Shown piece by piece: positions 18,125 through 26,837 of a DNA stretch of 64,000 nucleotides. The notes beneath the pieces were generated by a model that saw only the letters and a list, made by a program, of their open reading frames with translations, searched no databases and was not told the origin of the DNA. Source of the DNA: Prevotella sp. (lineage in GTDB: Bacteria > Bacteroidota > Bacteroidia > Bacteroidales > Bacteroidaceae); assembly GCA_022641735.1 (NCBI GenBank), contig JALCDQ010000008.1:31682-95681 (forward strand), written 5' to 3'. The number at the start of each line of letters is the position of its first letter. Position 1 is the stretch's first letter. The position numbers and the translations under genes were made by a program.

Positions 18125-20596
18125 TCAGCGCTTGAATTCCAACTTATAGGACTTGCCCTTAACGGTCTTCAGTGTTCTCGTTGCATTTTTATATCTCACT
18201 ATGCAAGGGCCTCCTGAGCCTGAAAGGATGGTCACTTTCACGATGCCGGAATGCTGAAAGTCCCATGAAATGCCGACAGTGAAGTTGCCCCTTGCCCTCA
18301 ATCCCTTCACGTTTCCTTCACTCCAAGCGTCCGGAAGAGCAGGCAATAGGTGGATAAAGCCCATGTTGCTTTGCAGTAACATCTCGTTCATACCTGACAA
18401 TCCACCGAAGTTCCCATCGATTTGAAATGGCGGATGGCTATCCCAAAGGTTATATAACGTACTCGTACTGAGCAGGTTTTGCAATAGTTGATAGGCATGA
18501 TTGCCCTCGAAAAGATGAGCCCATAGGTTCAATTTCCATCCCATACTCCAACCTGTAGAATAGTCTCCACGATGCTCAAGCACAATTTTGGCCGCTTTGG
18601 CAAGCGCTGGAGTGGTGATAGGAGATATCGTGTTGCCCGGAAAAAGGCCCAGGAGATGATTCGTGTGACGGTGATTATCTTTCGGATTATCAATGTCTTT
18701 CGACCATTCCATCAGTTGTCCATAGCGTCCGATTTCATAGGGAGCAAGATGAGTGAGCACATTCTGCCATTCTTTCCGCTCTTTTTCATCGATGTTGAGG
18801 GCCTCGGAGGCCTTGATAGCATCCGTTAATAACTGGCGTGCAACGGCATTTGCAAAGGTAGAACCTTTATCTATAGGCCCATGTTCAGGAGAAGTTGAAG
18901 GCGTGGCAGTATAGATTCCGTTAGGTTGAAGCCACAGATAATCAGCCACAAAGTCAGCGCTCTCCTTCAAAAGAGGATAACCCTCGTTGGCAAGGAATGA
19001 CTTATCGCGCGTGAAATCGTAATAATCCCACAGGTGAGTAGCTAACCATGGCCCATTGATAGCTGCTAAGTTCCATGCCATACTGCTGCTTTTCATGGGG
19101 GCAGTAAACCCGAATGGATTGCTGGAGTTATTGGTTGTCCACCCTCGAGCATGATAAAGTCGCTGAGCAGTGACCTTTCCGGGCTTCTTCAACATTTGCA
19201 GATAGCGCACGAAAGGATGGAAGCATTCCGCCAAATTGGCAGTACATACCGGCCAATAATTCATTTGTATATTGATGTTATTATGGTAGTCGCAGTTCCA
19301 TGCGCCCTTGATGTTCTTGCTCCACATTCCCTGCAAGTTCGACGGTAGACTTTCTCCACGCGAAGAGGCAATCATCAGATACCTAACAAACTGATAATAA
19401 AGCACTTCCAGATAGCTGTCCTTTCCGCCGTCCTGATAGTCATTCAACCGCTTTTCAGTAGTTCTTTCCTCCATTTTCTCTTGTGGGTTGAGGCTCAAAG
19501 TGACACGGTCGAAGAGTTGATGATAGTCTTTCTCATGCCTTTGCAACAACTGCTCATATTCCCATTTGTCAGCCTTTGCCATTCTGTCTGTCGCTATCTT
19601 CGCACCATCTTGCCCATAATAGGTCTTAGGGTCGTTGAAATCAGGGTTGGTATTGATAGTATAATCGGTTGCTGCTGTCAAATAAAAGTCGACGACATCC
19701 GCATTCTTTACGATGATTTTATTGTCAATTATCTCAACATTTCCACCTTGATTTCTCACCTTCAAACGATAAGCATAACCGAGCCCATTGTTCTTTAGCG
19801 AGGCTTGATATAGCAAACCGTCAGGCTCAACCTGATAGTTGCCTATAGAGCGAGGATTCGGCAGATAACTCCACACTAAATTTTGTTTGCCCGAATGGTC
19901 AGCTTCATACCTTATTATATATACTTGGTCGGGATAAGAAACAAAGTAACTGCGTTTGTAATGCACGCCATCATACTCGAAACTCACGGTGCTCAGCGCA
20001 TCATCCACTGACAGAGCGCGCTGGAAATCATGGCATTCCACATCTTTGATATCCGTTTGCACATAGGCTTCTCCCATCGTTGTATAACATCCGAAATGAG
20101 CAGAATCGAGGGGCTCACCGTCGAATGGGAACTTACCTTGAAAGTGATTGCGTGTCAGAGAGTCAGCTTTGAGGCTGTCACCCTCCAAAAAAGCCTGTCG
20201 AATCAGTGGCAGATAAGGCGCTGCATCGGGGTTCATCTGCCAATAGTCTTTTGCTCCCGTTGCCACATTCGGCCCTCCCATCCAAAGGCTTTTCTCATTC
20301 AAAACCATCTTGTCGAGGGCTGCCGATTGCAGCAACGACACGCCCAGATTACTGTTGCCGAGAGGGAAAGCATAGTTTTCCCACACTTTTGAGGGCTCAA
20401 CCTGCCGTTCCTTCTTTTGGCTACTCTTATTGGGACTGTAATCCACCTTTATCGCCGACTCGTCAACGCGTTGTGGAAGCGACAGGCTGACAGGCTTGTC
20501 AAACCAGATGCGAAGTGCTTTTTGCTGCGCTTTTGCAGGCATCAGAAGCCCTCCAAAAACAAAGACGAGAGCGAAGAGAATGGTTCTGTTTTTCAT
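18125..20596 (-). CDS. Glycoside hydrolase family 95 (inverting alpha-L-fucosidase type)
   Basis: Exported 823-residue enzyme with signal peptide MKNRTILFALVFVFGGLLMPAKAQ. GH95 landmarks are present: N-terminal 'WENYAFPLGNSNLGVSLLQ' and 'LNEKSLWMGGPN', the asparagine pair in 'DYHNNINIQMNYWPV', the acidic 'TPSTSPEHGP', and the C-terminal catalytic region 'HPPFQIDGNFGG'. The family mainly removes alpha-1,2-fucose from glycan ends, with some members acting on galactose. It complements the GH29 enzymes in the window. It lies 85 bp downstream of the DUF190 gene, but no promoter was recognised, so read-through from the fluoride genes is possible. Confidence 0.92.
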   Translation of the reverse strand: MKNRTILFALVFVFGGLLMPAKAQQKALRIWFDKPVSLSLPQRVDESAIKVDYSPNKSSQKKERQVEPSKVWENYAFPLGNSNLGVSLLQSAALDKMVLNEKSLWMGGPNVATGAKDYWQMNPDAAPYLPLIRQAFLEGDSLKADSLTRNHFQGKFPFDGEPLDSAHFGCYTTMGEAYVQTDIKDVECHDFQRALSVDDALSTVSFEYDGVHYKRSYFVSYPDQVYIIRYEADHSGKQNLVWSYLPNPRSIGNYQVEPDGLLYQASLKNNGLGYAYRLKVRNQGGNVEIIDNKIIVKNADVVDFYLTAATDYTINTNPDFNDPKTYYGQDGAKIATDRMAKADKWEYEQLLQRHEKDYHQLFDRVTLSLNPQEKMEERTTEKRLNDYQDGGKDSYLEVLYYQFVRYLMIASSRGESLPSNLQGMWSKNIKGAWNCDYHNNINIQMNYWPVCTANLAECFHPFVRYLQMLKKPGKVTAQRLYHARGWTTNNSSNPFGFTAPMKSSSMAWNLAAINGPWLATHLWDYYDFTRDKSFLANEGYPLLKESADFVADYLWLQPNGIYTATPSTSPEHGPIDKGSTFANAVARQLLTDAIKASEALNIDEKERKEWQNVLTHLAPYEIGRYGQLMEWSKDIDNPKDNHRHTNHLLGLFPGNTISPITTPALAKAAKIVLEHRGDYSTGWSMGWKLNLWAHLFEGNHAYQLLQNLLSTSTLYNLWDSHPPFQIDGNFGGLSGMNEMLLQSNMGFIHLLPALPDAWSEGNVKGLRARGNFTVGISWDFQHSGIVKVTILSGSGGPCIVRYKNATRTLKTVKGKSYKLEFKR

Positions 20597-20680
20597 TTCA
20601 AAGTATTTTCGTGAATATTGGTATTATTAAATAGGATAGCAAAAATCATGCCATAAGATGGCGGGAGTTTATCTTGTCAC

Positions 20681-21025
20681 TTATTTGCGGGCGTGACCTT
20701 GCTTTTTGAGGACGATTTCGATGTCCTGCAAAGTGATGAGAAAGCCCTTCTCAGTGCCTTCAAGCAGGGGTTGCATCTTGGTGATGAAAGCGCGCAGAGT
20801 TGCCTCTTCGTCAATCATTTCCACAATCATCGGGTGCTTGATATTGAGCTCCCAAAACTTGTTGGACCTCAGTTGACTGGTCTCTCCGAAGCCCATCACG
20901 CCATTGATGACTGTTGCGCCGTGAAGCCCGAATGCCTTGGCTTCGCGCGCAATGCATTCATAGAGCGACTCATGGTTTAACGTGTCGGTATTACTCAAAT
21001 AGAATCTAAGGATTTTTTGGCTCAT
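20681..21025 (-). CDS. DUF190 (PII-like) protein linked to the fluoride channel
   Basis: A 114-residue small cytoplasmic protein of the DUF190 family, with a PII-like ferredoxin fold ('GLHGATVINGVMGFG', 'HPMIVEMIDEEATLRAFI'). Its ATG overlaps the crcB stop by 4 bases. DUF190 proteins are often encoded beside CrcB/FluC channels and are thought to regulate them, but their ligand is not established. Confidence 0.85.
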   Translation of the reverse strand: MSQKILRFYLSNTDTLNHESLYECIAREAKAFGLHGATVINGVMGFGETSQLRSNKFWELNIKHPMIVEMIDEEATLRAFITKMQPLLEGTEKGFLITLQDIEIVLKKQGHARK

Positions 21026-21405
21026 AGTGATAGGATTTTAGATAGTTGATTGCCTGCAAGAACGGCTATCAAGCCGACGAAAAGACTGCCGAAGACATAG
21101 AGGGAAAGATAGAAAAAGTTGCCGTCTTTCAAGAGAGAAGAACTCTCATTCATAAAGGTTGAGAAGGTGGTAAACCCTCCGCAGAAGCCTGTTGTGAGGA
21201 TGAGTTTGGTGGAAGGGCTCATCAATGAGCCTCCATAAGACATTCCCGAGAAGAGTCCGATGAGAAAACAACCGATGATATTGACGGCAAATGTTCCGAA
21301 AGGAAAACTCAGAAAGGTCCATGACTGGATGACTTTGGAGACCAGAAAGCGCGTGCCTCCTCCAAAGAAACTCCCTATGCCCACAATGAAAAAGTCTTTC
21401 AGCAT
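21022..21405 (-). CDS. crcB: Fluoride ion channel CrcB/FluC
   Basis: Small dual-topology membrane protein exporting fluoride. The start is taken at ATG 21405 (MLKDFFIVGIGSFFGGGTRF); the ORF-track start overlaps the promoter. Family motifs are intact: 'GGGTRFLVSKV', 'GTFAVNIIGCFLIG' and 'TGFCGGFTTFSTFMNES', with four hydrophobic helices in 127 residues. It is one copy, so a homodimer is expected. A fluoride riboswitch was looked for upstream and not seen; the leader is very short. Confidence 0.93.
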   Translation of the reverse strand: MLKDFFIVGIGSFFGGGTRFLVSKVIQSWTFLSFPFGTFAVNIIGCFLIGLFSGMSYGGSLMSPSTKLILTTGFCGGFTTFSTFMNESSSLLKDGNFFYLSLYVFGSLFVGLIAVLAGNQLSKILSL

Positions 21406-21426
21406 AATCTTTTTTGTTAGTGCTCG

Positions 21427-21458
21427 CAAAGTTAACCTTTATTTTCGAGATTTGCAAA
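21427..21458 (-). promoter_or_regulatory. Promoter of crcB-DUF190
   Basis: On the minus strand: TTTG, 20 bp, TAACTTTG. The predicted start is about 15 bases before the chosen ATG, leaving no room for a riboswitch. Confidence 0.65.
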
Positions 21459-21557
21459 AAAGGCTCTGTTAAATGCGCAGAATGACTGAAAAAACGCTCA
21501 GATATTTTTGCTTTTCAGATAAAAAATGTATCTTTGCGCTTAGGAATATCTTTGCCG

Positions 21558-22121
21558 ATGAAAAAATACATTATTCTTATCATCATAGCAGCGCTCACCC
21601 TAGCGGGCTTGAGCAGTTGCCATAACCAGAAAAACAAAACAAACAACATGGAAAATCTTTCATGGGAGGACCAGTTGAAAACACAACTGCCACTCCTCGG
21701 ACATCGTAACTGGATAGTAATCACCGACATGGCTTACCCCTTGCAGTCGGCTCCGGGCATCCAGACCCTTTATGCAAAGGATGACTTTGCGAGTGTTTTG
21801 ACCAAAGTGAAGGAGGAAATCGACTCGATGCCGCATATCTTTGCGCATGTATATCATGACAAGGAGATGGACGTGCTGACGGATTCTCTCGCTCCGGGCA
21901 TCGATAAAGTGAAGGCTGCCATCACTCATCTTTACGGCGAAAGGGCTCAAAGCATGGTGCACGAAGATATCATTCGCAAGCTGGACACGGCTAGTTCGCT
22001 CTATAAGGTGGTGATTATCAAAACACCTTTGACGATTCCTTATACGAGCGTATTTCTCGAATTGGATTGCAAATATTGGGATGCAAAGCGGCAGGCAGAG
22101 TTGGATAAACTCATGAAGTGA
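21558..22121 (+). CDS. Exported lipoprotein resembling RbsD/FucU sugar mutarotases
   Basis: A 187-residue protein starting at ATG 21558 (MKKYIILIIIAALTLAGLSSC, lipobox LSSC); two TATCTTTG -7 candidates lie at 21529-21536 and 21547-21554. The segment 'LPLLGHRNWIVITDMAYP' resembles the start of FucU/RbsD ('LGHGD.I...D..FP' pattern), and 'YKVVIIKTPLTIPYTSVFLEL' resembles their C-terminal strand. FucU interconverts fucose anomers in the cytoplasm; an exported version beside GH95 and GH29 fucosidases could act on freshly released fucose. The family assignment is by eye and moderate; the mutarotase role is inference. Confidence 0.5.
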   Translation: MKKYIILIIIAALTLAGLSSCHNQKNKTNNMENLSWEDQLKTQLPLLGHRNWIVITDMAYPLQSAPGIQTLYAKDDFASVLTKVKEEIDSMPHIFAHVYHDKEMDVLTDSLAPGIDKVKAAITHLYGERAQSMVHEDIIRKLDTASSLYKVVIIKTPLTIPYTSVFLELDCKYWDAKRQAELDKLMK

Positions 22122-22200
22122 AGTCTTGGATTCCATGGTGAATGCTCTTTTTGACCTTCCGAAATGACTTTTTGCGAAATGCTTGATAATCAGGGGTTTC

Positions 22201-22329
22201 GCAAAAGATTATCTTTTGGGGAATTAGGAACATTGCCTTGATTTGTAAACAATAGCCTTTTACCCTGTAAACAATGGCTTTTTACATTGTAAGTAACGAC
22301 CTTTTACAGGGTAAACAACTATCTTTTAC
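22201..22329. repeat. 22-bp-period inverted-half-site array C (4 good units plus 2 degenerate)
   Basis: Good units start at 22245, 22267, 22289 and 22311; a unit GCAAAAGA-TTA-TCTTTTGG at 22201 and a poor one at 22223 keep the same 22-bp register. The array ends 98 bp upstream of the -33 element of the GH13 promoter. Confidence 0.85.
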
Positions 22330-22427
22330 AATTCCATTAATTATCTATCGAAAAACAGAGGATATTTCTTTGGTTTTTGAGAGGTCATCTCCTTTCGCAG
22401 CAAAAACCGAAAAATCTCCCCTTTTCC

Positions 22428-22458
22428 TTGTTTTTCTCTTTGAAAAAATGTATCTTTG
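22428..22458 (+). promoter_or_regulatory. Promoter of the GH13 gene
   Basis: TTG, 20 bp, TATCTTTG, with the ATG at 22487, so the leader is about 22 nt. Confidence 0.7.
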
Positions 22459-22486
22459 CAACTGATAATCTTTTAAATATCATGAT

Positions 22487-24220
22487 ATGCTTAAAAATCT
22501 AAAGACTCCCATTTTATTGCTTTTTCTGATGATGACAATGCCCTCGATGGCCCAAGAAAACAAAGGACCGCAATGGTTGAACAATGCCATATTCTATCAG
22601 ATTTACCCTTCTTCTTTCATGGATAGCGATGGCAACGGCATCGGCGACTTGCCGGGCATCACCTCAAAGCTCGATTATTTGCAGTCTTTGGGCGTCAATG
22701 CCATTTGGTTGAATCCTGTTTTTGAGTCCGGATGGTTTGATGGTGGCTATGATGTCATCGATTATTATAAGGTGGATCCCCGTTTTGGAACGAATACCGA
22801 CTTGGTGAATCTGGTGAAGGAAGCTCACAAACGGGGTATCAAAGTGTGCCTGGATTTAGTGGCTGGGCATACCTCCGTGAAGTGTCCTTGGTTTCAACAG
22901 TCAGCTCAAAAGGATGCGAATGGACGCTATAGCGATTATTATATTTGGACCGACAGTATCTCGCCACAAGAGCAACAGCTGATAGCAGAGCGCCATCAAA
23001 GTGCTGACCCTGCTTCTGACGGCCGTGGCCATTATGTGGAAAGCAATGCTCCGAGGGCGAAATATTACTTGAAAAATTATTACGAATGTCAACCTGCGCT
23101 CAATTATGGATATGCTCATCCCGACCCTAAGCATGCTTGGGAGCAATCAGTTGATGCTCCCGGACCTCAAGCGGTACGGCGGGAGATGCGCAACGTGATG
23201 GCCTTTTGGTTTAATAAAGGTATCGATGGATTCCGCGTGGACATGGCGGCTTCGTTGGTAAAAAACGACAAAGACGGCACCGAAATCAAGAAATTATGGA
23301 AGGAAATGCGGGAGTGGAAGGATAAAAACTATCCTGAATGTGTTTTCATTTCAGAGTGGGGACATCCCGAATTGGCGATTCCTGCAGGCTTCAACATCGA
23401 CTTCATGCTCCATTTCAACGTCCCTGGATACCCATCTTTGTTCTTCGATAAAGGCACTTTGTATGGGGAAAGGCACAAGTTCAGCCACTGCTATTTCAAT
23501 AAAAGCGGAGAAGGACAAATCTCGGAATTCATAGATAACTTCACGCAAAATTATGACCGCATCCGCACGATGGGATATATAGCCCTGCCAACGGCAAATC
23601 ATGACTTTGCGCGCCCTAATGTAGGCACTCGCAATACGTTAGAGCAGCTGAAGGTGGCGATGACTTTCTTCCTCACCATGCCGGGCATTCCATTCATCTA
23701 TTATGGAGATGAAATCGGTATGAAATATATTGAAAGCGCGCCGAATAAAGAAGGTTCAAAGAAAAGAGCAGGCACTCGCACGCCGATGCAATGGACTTCC
23801 GGTCCTACTGCTGGTTTCTCTTCATGTGCTCCCAGTCAGCTTTATCTGCCTATAGATACTGAAAATGGACGAATCACTGTGGCTTCCGAAGCGAAAGACC
23901 ATAATTCAATGCTCAACTATGTGCGTTCGCTGTTGCGCCTTCGCCATACTTCCGAGGCTCTCAACAATGATGGCGGATGGGAGTTAGTGAGTAAAGTCAG
24001 CCAGCCTTATCCTATGATTTACAAGCGTACCGATGGAAAAGATGTTTACATTATAGCTCTTAATCCCTCCGAAAATAAGGTCAAAGCGACGATAGCTTCT
24101 CAAGGTGGAAAGGCTGTAGTGGCATCCATGAGCGGGAAAGCAAAATATAAACTAAGTGCTCAAAGTGATTTTGTGGAGATGGATAAGTTCTCGGCAGCAG
24201 TGTTTCACATCATCCGATAA
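22487..24220 (+). CDS. Exported glycoside hydrolase family 13 (alpha-amylase family)
   Basis: A 577-residue enzyme with signal peptide (MLKNLKTPILLLFLMMTMPSMAQ), so acting in the periplasm or outside. GH13 conserved regions are all present: 'DLVAGHTS' (region I), 'GIDGFRVDMAAS' with the nucleophile Asp (II), 'VFISEWGHPE' with the acid/base Glu (III) and 'TANHDFARP' with the third acid (IV). The start 'LNNAIFYQIYPSSFMDSDGNGIGDLPGI' resembles oligo-glucosidase and trehalose-enzyme groups. The substrate is likely a short alpha-glucan, not proven. Monocistronic between a good promoter and the pnp promoter. Confidence 0.92.
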   Translation: MLKNLKTPILLLFLMMTMPSMAQENKGPQWLNNAIFYQIYPSSFMDSDGNGIGDLPGITSKLDYLQSLGVNAIWLNPVFESGWFDGGYDVIDYYKVDPRFGTNTDLVNLVKEAHKRGIKVCLDLVAGHTSVKCPWFQQSAQKDANGRYSDYYIWTDSISPQEQQLIAERHQSADPASDGRGHYVESNAPRAKYYLKNYYECQPALNYGYAHPDPKHAWEQSVDAPGPQAVRREMRNVMAFWFNKGIDGFRVDMAASLVKNDKDGTEIKKLWKEMREWKDKNYPECVFISEWGHPELAIPAGFNIDFMLHFNVPGYPSLFFDKGTLYGERHKFSHCYFNKSGEGQISEFIDNFTQNYDRIRTMGYIALPTANHDFARPNVGTRNTLEQLKVAMTFFLTMPGIPFIYYGDEIGMKYIESAPNKEGSKKRAGTRTPMQWTSGPTAGFSSCAPSQLYLPIDTENGRITVASEAKDHNSMLNYVRSLLRLRHTSEALNNDGGWELVSKVSQPYPMIYKRTDGKDVYIIALNPSENKVKATIASQGGKAVVASMSGKAKYKLSAQSDFVEMDKFSAAVFHIIR

Positions 24221-24317
24221 GGAGGCGGGAAATAGCAACCTGACAGGAAAATGTAATTATTTTTGCCAAAAAAGGATAATATTTCCCTGTTTTTTCTTTT
24301 TTCCCATATTAATAATG

Positions 24318-24325
24318 TATCTTTG
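24318..24325 (+). promoter_or_regulatory. Probable -7 element of pnp
   Basis: TATCTTTG about 92 bases before the pnp ATG. The -33 region is T-rich without TTG, so the match is partial. Confidence 0.4.
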
Positions 24326-24416
24326 TGGGCGTTTTCAAAAAGAACGACTGCGAGGTCATTCTTTTAGAATGCAATTTTTAGATGTTAGTCAAAACAATAA
24401 AGTTAAATTTTTTTAG

Positions 24417-26768
24417 ATGAACGTAATTACGAAAACAGTTCAATTGCCAGATGGCAGAACCATCTCAATTGAGACCGGAAAGGTTGCAAAACAGGCCGAT
24501 GGTGCTGCTGTCCTAAGATTGGGCAACACCGTGCTTTTAGCAACTGTTTGTGCAGCTAAAGAGGCAGTTCCGGGTACAGATTTTATGCCTTTGCAAGTAG
24601 ATTATCGCGAGCAGTACAGTGCTGCCGGCCATTTCCCAGGCGGTTTTACCAAACGTGAAGGCAAAGCAAGTGACGAGGAAATTCTTACATCACGCCTTAT
24701 CGACCGTGCTCTTCGTCCTCTCTTCCCTGCAGATTATCACTGTGAGGTTTATGTGCAAGTGATGTTGCTTTCAGCAGATGGTGTCGATCAGCCGGATGCG
24801 TTGGCAGGTTTTGCTGCTTCAGCAGCCATGGCTTGTTCTGATATTCCTTTCGATTATACCATTTCAGAAGTGCGTGTTGCTCGTATCAATGGCGAGTATG
24901 TCGTGAATCCAACATTCCAACAGATGGCTGATGCCGATATGGATATCATGGTGGGTGCCACAAAAGACAACATCATGATGGTGGAAGGCGAGATGAAAGA
25001 GGTTTCTGAACAGGACTTGATTGGTGCTTTGAAGGCAGCACATGAGGCTATCAAGCCGATGTGTTTACTGCAAGAGGACCTCGAAAAAGAACTGGGTACT
25101 GACAAGAAGCGCGAATATAACGACGAGACCAATGATGAGGACCTTCGTCAGCAGATAAAAGACGAGCTCTATAAGCCTGCTTATGATGTCAATCATCAGG
25201 CTCTTGAGAAGCATGCACGTCAAGATGCTTTCGATAAGTTGTTGGCTGATTTCCTCGAGAAATATGATGCTGCACATACCGAACTCTCAGAAGAAGAGAT
25301 TGCTGAAAAGCATGAAGAGGCTACCCGTTACTATAATGACGTGATGCGTGATGCTATGCGTCGTTGCATATTGGATGAAGGTCTGCGTCTTGATGGACGT
25401 GCAACTACGGAGATTCGCCCTATCTGGTGCGAGGTTTCTCCTCTTCCAATGCCTCACGGAAGTGCAATTTTCCAGCGTGGTGAGACGATGAGTCTCTCTA
25501 CTTGTACATTGGGTACAAAACTTGATGAGAAGATGATTGATGGTGCTCTGGTAAAGGGTTACCAGCGTTTCCTCCTTCATTATAACTTCCCTCCATTCTC
25601 AACAGGTGAGGCTAAGGCACAGCGTGGCGTTGGTCGTCGTGAGATTGGACATGGTCATTTGGCATGGCGTGCCTTGAAAGACCAGATTCCTGCAGACTAT
25701 CCTTACACTGTTCGTTTGGTAAGTCAGATATTGGAATCTAATGGTTCTTCCTCTATGGCAACTGTTTGCGCTGGTACTCTTGCCCTTATGGATGCAGGTG
25801 TTCCAATGAAGAAACCGGTTTCCGGTATTGCCATGGGCTTGATTAAGAACCCTGGAGAAGATAAGTTTGCCATCTTGAGTGATATCCTTGGCGATGAGGA
25901 TCACTTAGGCGATATGGACTTCAAGACCACAGGTACGAAGGACGGACTGACCGCTACACAGATGGATATCAAGTGTGATGGTCTTTCATTCGAGATTCTT
26001 GAGCAGGCTCTCATGCAGGCTAAGGCTGGCCGTGAGCATATCATGGGCAAGATGATGGAGACTATTTCTGAGCCTCGCGCTGAGTTGAAACCACAGGTTC
26101 CACGTATTGAAGCCTTTGAGATTCCTAAGGAATTCATCGGTGCTGTCATCGGGCCGGGTGGAAAAATCATTCAGCAGATGCAGCAGGATACGGGTGCTAC
26201 TATCACGATTGATGAGGCTGATGGAGTTGGCAAGATTCAGGTTTCAGCCCCAAATAAGGATAGCATCGATGCAGCCATTGCTAAAATCAAGGGTATCGTA
26301 GCAGTTCCAGAGGTCGGTGAGGTGTATGAAGGTACCGTAAAGAGCATCATGCCTTATGGTTGTTTTGTAGAAATTCTCCCTGGAAAAGAAGGTTTGCTCC
26401 ATATCAGTGAAATCGATTGGAAGCGTCTGGAGACAGTGGAAGAAGCCGGAATCAAAGAAGGTGACAAGATATCAGTGAAGCTTCTTGAGATAGATCCTAA
26501 GACTGGAAAATACAAGTTGTCACATCGTGCTCTGCTTCCAAAGCCGGAAGGCTATGTAGAGCGTGAGCGTCGTCCTCGTCGTGAAGGTGGTGAGCGTCGT
26601 TATAACAATAATGACCGCCGCAACAATGACCGTCGGGATAATCGTCAACCACGTCGTTATGAGCATAATGATGAGCAAAATCGTCGTGATGAATATCATG
26701 ATTCCATGGCAGATAAAGAGCCTAAGGACTTCAGCGATACACTCGATCACAATGATGATGTAGAGTAA
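24417..26768 (+). CDS. pnp: Polynucleotide phosphorylase
   Basis: 3'-5' phosphorolytic exoribonuclease of RNA decay. The 783-residue protein has two RNase PH domains (first '[18 protein letters not shown]', second '[17 protein letters not shown]'), a KH domain ('[19 protein letters not shown]') and an S1 domain ('[20 protein letters not shown]'). After S1 there is a roughly 75-residue low-complexity tail rich in Arg, Asn and Asp ('[19 protein letters not shown]'), longer than in E. coli and likely disordered or RNA-binding. Single gene with a strong terminator shared with the convergent GH29 gene. Confidence 0.97.
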   Translation: MNVITKTVQLPDGRTISIETGKVAKQADGAAVLRLGNTVLLATVCAAKEAVPGTDFMPLQVDYREQYSAAGHFPGGFTKREGKASDEEILTSRLIDRALRPLFPADYHCEVYVQVMLLSADGVDQPDALAGFAASAAMACSDIPFDYTISEVRVARINGEYVVNPTFQQMADADMDIMVGATKDNIMMVEGEMKEVSEQDLIGALKAAHEAIKPMCLLQEDLEKELGTDKKREYNDETNDEDLRQQIKDELYKPAYDVNHQALEKHARQDAFDKLLADFLEKYDAAHTELSEEEIAEKHEEATRYYNDVMRDAMRRCILDEGLRLDGRATTEIRPIWCEVSPLPMPHGSAIFQRGETMSLSTCTLGTKLDEKMIDGALVKGYQRFLLHYNFPPFSTGEAKAQRGVGRREIGHGHLAWRALKDQIPADYPYTVRLVSQILESNGSSSMATVCAGTLALMDAGVPMKKPVSGIAMGLIKNPGEDKFAILSDILGDEDHLGDMDFKTTGTKDGLTATQMDIKCDGLSFEILEQALMQAKAGREHIMGKMMETISEPRAELKPQVPRIEAFEIPKEFIGAVIGPGGKIIQQMQQDTGATITIDEADGVGKIQVSAPNKDSIDAAIAKIKGIVAVPEVGEVYEGTVKSIMPYGCFVEILPGKEGLLHISEIDWKRLETVEEAGIKEGDKISVKLLEIDPKTGKYKLSHRALLPKPEGYVERERRPRREGGERRYNNNDRRNNDRRDNRQPRRYEHNDEQNRRDEYHDSMADKEPKDFSDTLDHNDDVE

Positions 26769-26786
26769 TCACACCTTATTATAATA

Positions 26787-26826
26787 AAATACCCCCCGCA
26801 CTCAGTATCGAATGTGGGGGGTATTT
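26787..26826. terminator. Strong bidirectional terminator between pnp and GH29
   Basis: An 11-bp perfect stem AAATACCCCCC / GGGGGGTATTT, T-rich on both outer sides, sits 18 bases after the pnp stop and 11 bases after the GH29 stop on the other strand. Confidence 0.9.
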
Positions 26827-26837
26827 GTTTTTAGATT

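Larger units (their letters stand above)
22122..22486. other. 365-bp intergenic region with array C and GH13 promoter
   Basis: No gene. It contains the 22-bp array at 22201-22329 and the promoter at 22428-22458. Confidence 0.6.

Noticed and set aside
21406-21540. Fluoride riboswitch upstream of crcB
   Set aside because: The promoter lies about 15 bases before the start codon, and no sequence resembling the crcB motif is present.
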